Assembly: GCA_938041035.1 (NCBI GenBank)
Contig: CALHYX010000005.1
Span: forward strand, 22,694-86,693
Reading direction: 5' to 3'
DNA length: 64,000 nt
Origin: an uncultured Acidimicrobiales bacterium
Lineage (GTDB): Bacteria; Actinomycetota; Acidimicrobiia; Acidimicrobiales; SHLQ01
Shown here: in pieces, positions 61,739 to 64,000 of the stretch
Position numbering within the stretch: position 1 is the first letter of the stretch
How the letters are laid out: each line of letters begins with the position of its first letter
Notes under the pieces: generated by a model
Databases searched by the model: none
What the model saw: only the letters and a program-made list of their open reading frames with translations
What the model was told of the DNA's origin: nothing
Translations under genes and position numbers: made by a program

Positions 61739-63850
61739 GTGGATCTATCGGGACGCTGGCGCGCACGCGCCGCCACGGAGGAGCTTCGACGCGACTTCGC
61801 CGACCCCCGCCTCGACACCACCGAATGGGCCAACGTGGCCGTGCCCGGCCACTGGCGCGACGAACCCGATTTCGCCGACCACGACGGCCCGCTGTTCCTG
61901 CGCCACCACTTTGAACACGTGCGCCCGCCCGAGGGCCAGCGGACCTTTCTGCGCTTCGACGGGTTGTTTTATCAGGCCGACATTTGGCTCGACGGCGACT
62001 ACGTCGGCGATGCCGAGGGCTACTTCTTCGCCCACAGTTTCGAGATCACCGATGCCGTCGAGCAGCGCACGGACCACCAGCTCGCGCTCGAGTTGAGCTG
62101 TTTCCCCCAGACCGAGGAGCGATCAAAACGCTCGATCACCGGCGCGTTTCAGGCCAGCCCGTTCGTTCATCCGACGTGGAACCCCGGCGGCATCTGGCGG
62201 GGCGTGTCCACCTACGAGACCGGGCCGGTCCCGATCCGGCACTACCGGACCATCTGTACGCACGCCGATGAGCACCTCGCCACCGTCGCCTTGCGGGCGG
62301 TGCTCCACACCGACGAACCCCGCGATGTGACGTTGCGGACCACGGTGGGCGATGTGGTTCACGAACGGGCCCAACCCCTCGCGGCCGGCGAGAACCGAAT
62401 CGAATGGACCGTCGAGATTACCGACCCCGAGCTGTGGTGGCCTCACGCCCTCGGCGATCAGCCGTTGCACGACCTCGAGGTGGAGGTCGTTCTGGGCGAC
62501 GGCAGCGTCAGCGACCGCAAACGGCGCCGCATCGGGTTACGTCGGGTGCAGATGAAGAACTGGGTACTGTCGGTGAACGGCACCCGGCTGTTCCTCAAAG
62601 GGGCGAACGTCGGCCCGACCCGCCAGGACATCGGCTCGGCCACCGCCGAGGAGGTCTCGGGCCAGGTGCACGCCGCCCGCGACGCGGGGCTCGATCTGCT
62701 TCGGGTCAACGCCCACATCGCCCGACCCGAGTTCTACGCCGCGGCCGATGAGTTGGGCATGTTGGTGTGGCAGGACTTCCCGCTGCGCGGCGGGTACGCC
62801 CGCAGCGTCAAGACCCAGGCCGGACTCCAGGCCCGAGAGGCGGTCGACGGGTTGGGCCACCACCCCTCCATCGCGTTGTGGTGCGGCCACGACGAACCCG
62901 ACCCGCTCCCGCCGGCGGGGCCGGACAAGCCGTTCGCTTCGGTGTTGTCACACCAGCGGCCGACGTGGAATCGCACGGTGCTCGACGGTTCGATCAAGCG
63001 GGTGTTCGAAAAGACCGACGGCAGTCGCCCCGTGATCGCCCATTCCGGGGTGCTCCCCCACTTTCCCCAACTCGACGGCACCGATTCGCACCTGTGGTTC
63101 GGCTGGCACAGCCCGCGCAGTGCCGCCGTAGCCGGTTTGATCGCCCGGCTTCCCCGTCTCGGCCGGTTTGTGTCCGCCTTCGGCGCGCAGTCGGTGCCGG
63201 TCACGGCCGAGTTCGCCCAACCCGAGCGCTGGCCGAACCTCGACTGGCACGATCTCGCCGAACGCCACGGCCTCGACCGCGAGACAATGGCCGCCCGGGT
63301 GCCACCGCTCGGGTACGAGAGCTTCGAGGCTTGGAAGCGGGCCACGCAGGAGTATCAGGCCGAGGTCATCAAGACGAACATCGAGTTGCTGCGGCGGCTG
63401 AAGTACCGCCCCACGGGTGGTTTCGCCCAGTTCTTCCTGGCCGATGCCCGCCCGGCGGTGAGCCATTCCCTGATCGGTCACGACGGCCGCCCCAAACCGG
63501 CGTTCCAGGCTGTCGTCGATGCCTGCCGACCGGTCATCGTGGTGGCCGATCCGCTCCCGGAGAGCGCGATGGCGTTCGAGCAACTGCGCCTCGACGTGCA
63601 CGTCGTCAGCGACCGGCGCGAGACCGTGCGCGGCGCCCGGGTGCGGGCCAACCTGACCGTCGGTGGCGAGGATCGGTCGTGGGTCTGGGAGGGCGACATC
63701 GCCGCCGATGAGGCGGTGAAGGTGGGCCAGGTCAGCTGGGCGGCACCCAACAAGGGTCATGAGGTCATCCTCGACCTCGAACTCACCGGCGACGAGGTCA
63801 CCGCCACCAACCGCTACCGCGGCTACGTGGCCCTACTCGACACCCCCTAA
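61739..63850 (+). CDS. Glycoside hydrolase family 2 protein (beta-mannosidase-like)
   Basis: This 703-residue protein has a sugar-binding jelly-roll (LSGRWRARAATEE, WANVAVPGHWRDE), an Ig-like domain and a TIM barrel with FLKGANVGP, LDLLRVNAHIARPEFYAAADELGMLVWQDFPL and the acid/base region LWCGHDEPD. The family normally has N-E there, and here it reads D-E. A nucleophile Glu is plausible in VTAEFAQPE. The architecture is closest to beta-mannosidases. No signal peptide is visible, so it probably acts inside the cell. The stop lies ten bases before the right-hand repeat cluster. Confidence 0.82.
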   Translation: MDLSGRWRARAATEELRRDFADPRLDTTEWANVAVPGHWRDEPDFADHDGPLFLRHHFEHVRPPEGQRTFLRFDGLFYQADIWLDGDYVGDAEGYFFAHSFEITDAVEQRTDHQLALELSCFPQTEERSKRSITGAFQASPFVHPTWNPGGIWRGVSTYETGPVPIRHYRTICTHADEHLATVALRAVLHTDEPRDVTLRTTVGDVVHERAQPLAAGENRIEWTVEITDPELWWPHALGDQPLHDLEVEVVLGDGSVSDRKRRRIGLRRVQMKNWVLSVNGTRLFLKGANVGPTRQDIGSATAEEVSGQVHAARDAGLDLLRVNAHIARPEFYAAADELGMLVWQDFPLRGGYARSVKTQAGLQAREAVDGLGHHPSIALWCGHDEPDPLPPAGPDKPFASVLSHQRPTWNRTVLDGSIKRVFEKTDGSRPVIAHSGVLPHFPQLDGTDSHLWFGWHSPRSAAVAGLIARLPRLGRFVSAFGAQSVPVTAEFAQPERWPNLDWHDLAERHGLDRETMAARVPPLGYESFEAWKRATQEYQAEVIKTNIELLRRLKYRPTGGFAQFFLADARPAVSHSLIGHDGRPKPAFQAVVDACRPVIVVADPLPESAMAFEQLRLDVHVVSDRRETVRGARVRANLTVGGEDRSWVWEGDIAADEAVKVGQVSWAAPNKGHEVILDLELTGDEVTATNRYRGYVALLDTP

Positions 63851-63860
63851 CCGCCCCTCC

Positions 63861-64000
63861 GGGGTCAGACCCCCGGCACCCCCCGGGGTCAGACCCCCAG
63901 GCTCCCCGGGGTCAGACCCCCCGGGTACACCGACCCGCTAAACCCATAGGTTCGTGGGGTCATACGTTCGTGGGGTCAGACCCCCTTACGGTGTAAGGGG
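63861..64000. repeat. REP-like cluster E at the right edge (truncated by window)
   Basis: GGGGTCAGACCCC occurs at 63861, 63885, 63908 and 63972, with a decayed copy at 63956. At the edge CCCCTTAC and GTAAGGGG (63982-64000) form an eight-base stem with a three-base loop that overlaps the last palindrome. No gene is seen in the last 150 bases. Confidence 0.88.

Overview
The window is 64 kb of very GC-rich, densely packed DNA from an actinobacterium. Two WhiB-family regulators, a mycothiol ligase (MshC) beside cysteinyl-tRNA synthetase, an ECF sigma/anti-sigma pair with TatA next to it, F420-type LLM oxidoreductases, a DUF3499-like protein and a ppk-mutT pair all point to Actinobacteria. The mixture looks most like Acidimicrobiia (Ilumatobacter-like), but that class-level placement is inference. 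No rRNA, tRNA, CRISPR array, prophage or replication origin was seen.

Layout. 0-2.7 kb: the tail of a membrane protein, Nudix, LLM oxidoreductase and a BON-OmpA protein. 2.7-6.5 kb: a cell-envelope stress module, with a PspC-sensor kinase and LuxR regulator divergent from a PspC/LiaF-like protein. 6.5-10.2 kb: mshC, cysS and a membrane EEP hydrolase. 10.4-21.9 kb: a catabolic island of six tightly coupled genes (M20 carbamoylase, YgfK-like reductase, D-carbamoylase-like nitrilase, XdhD-type Mo hydroxylase, SsnA-like amidohydrolase, PLP enzyme) followed by a separately promoted second Mo hydroxylase. It resembles the E. coli ygfK/ssnA/xdhD purine region but has hydrolytic carbamoylases and lacks recognisable flavin modules. 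22.0-29.2 kb: HAD, HHH, BON-OmpA, DUF3499-like, beta-propeller and MFS genes. 29.3-33.1 kb: a polyphosphate operon (small gene, ROK kinase, ppk1, mutT). 33.2-35.8 kb: a stress-regulatory block (whiB, anti-sigma, sigE-like, tatA, whiB2-like). 36-39.8 kb: LOG-like protein, a pair of Cas4/RecB-like cysteine proteins and an SDR. 39.8-41.7 kb: a REP-associated tyrosine transposase (RAYT) embedded in palindromic repeats. 41.7-50.4 kb: amidohydrolase, hydroxyacid dehydrogenase, VWA protein, large membrane protein and a double CaiB CoA-transferase. 50.5-63.9 kb: MaoC, an atypical GH1, penicillin acylase, two paralogous lipoproteins, a ChlI-like AAA protein, LLM oxidoreductase plus nucleotide cyclase, and GH2.

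Three signals cut across genes. (1) A 13-bp palindrome (GGGGTCAGACCCC or its complement) occurs at least 19 times in four regions, often with conserved flanks. It surrounds the RAYT and encodes the last residues and stop codons of three neighbouring proteins. (2) At least fifteen genes begin 6-8 bases after a TANNNT -10 box, with no Shine-Dalgarno sequence, so leaderless transcription seems common here, and it settles several start codons. (3) Two near-identical ECF promoters (GGGAAC-N17-CGT) lie before the sigma factor itself and before the whiB gene downstream of its operon, which implies an autoregulated stress circuit.
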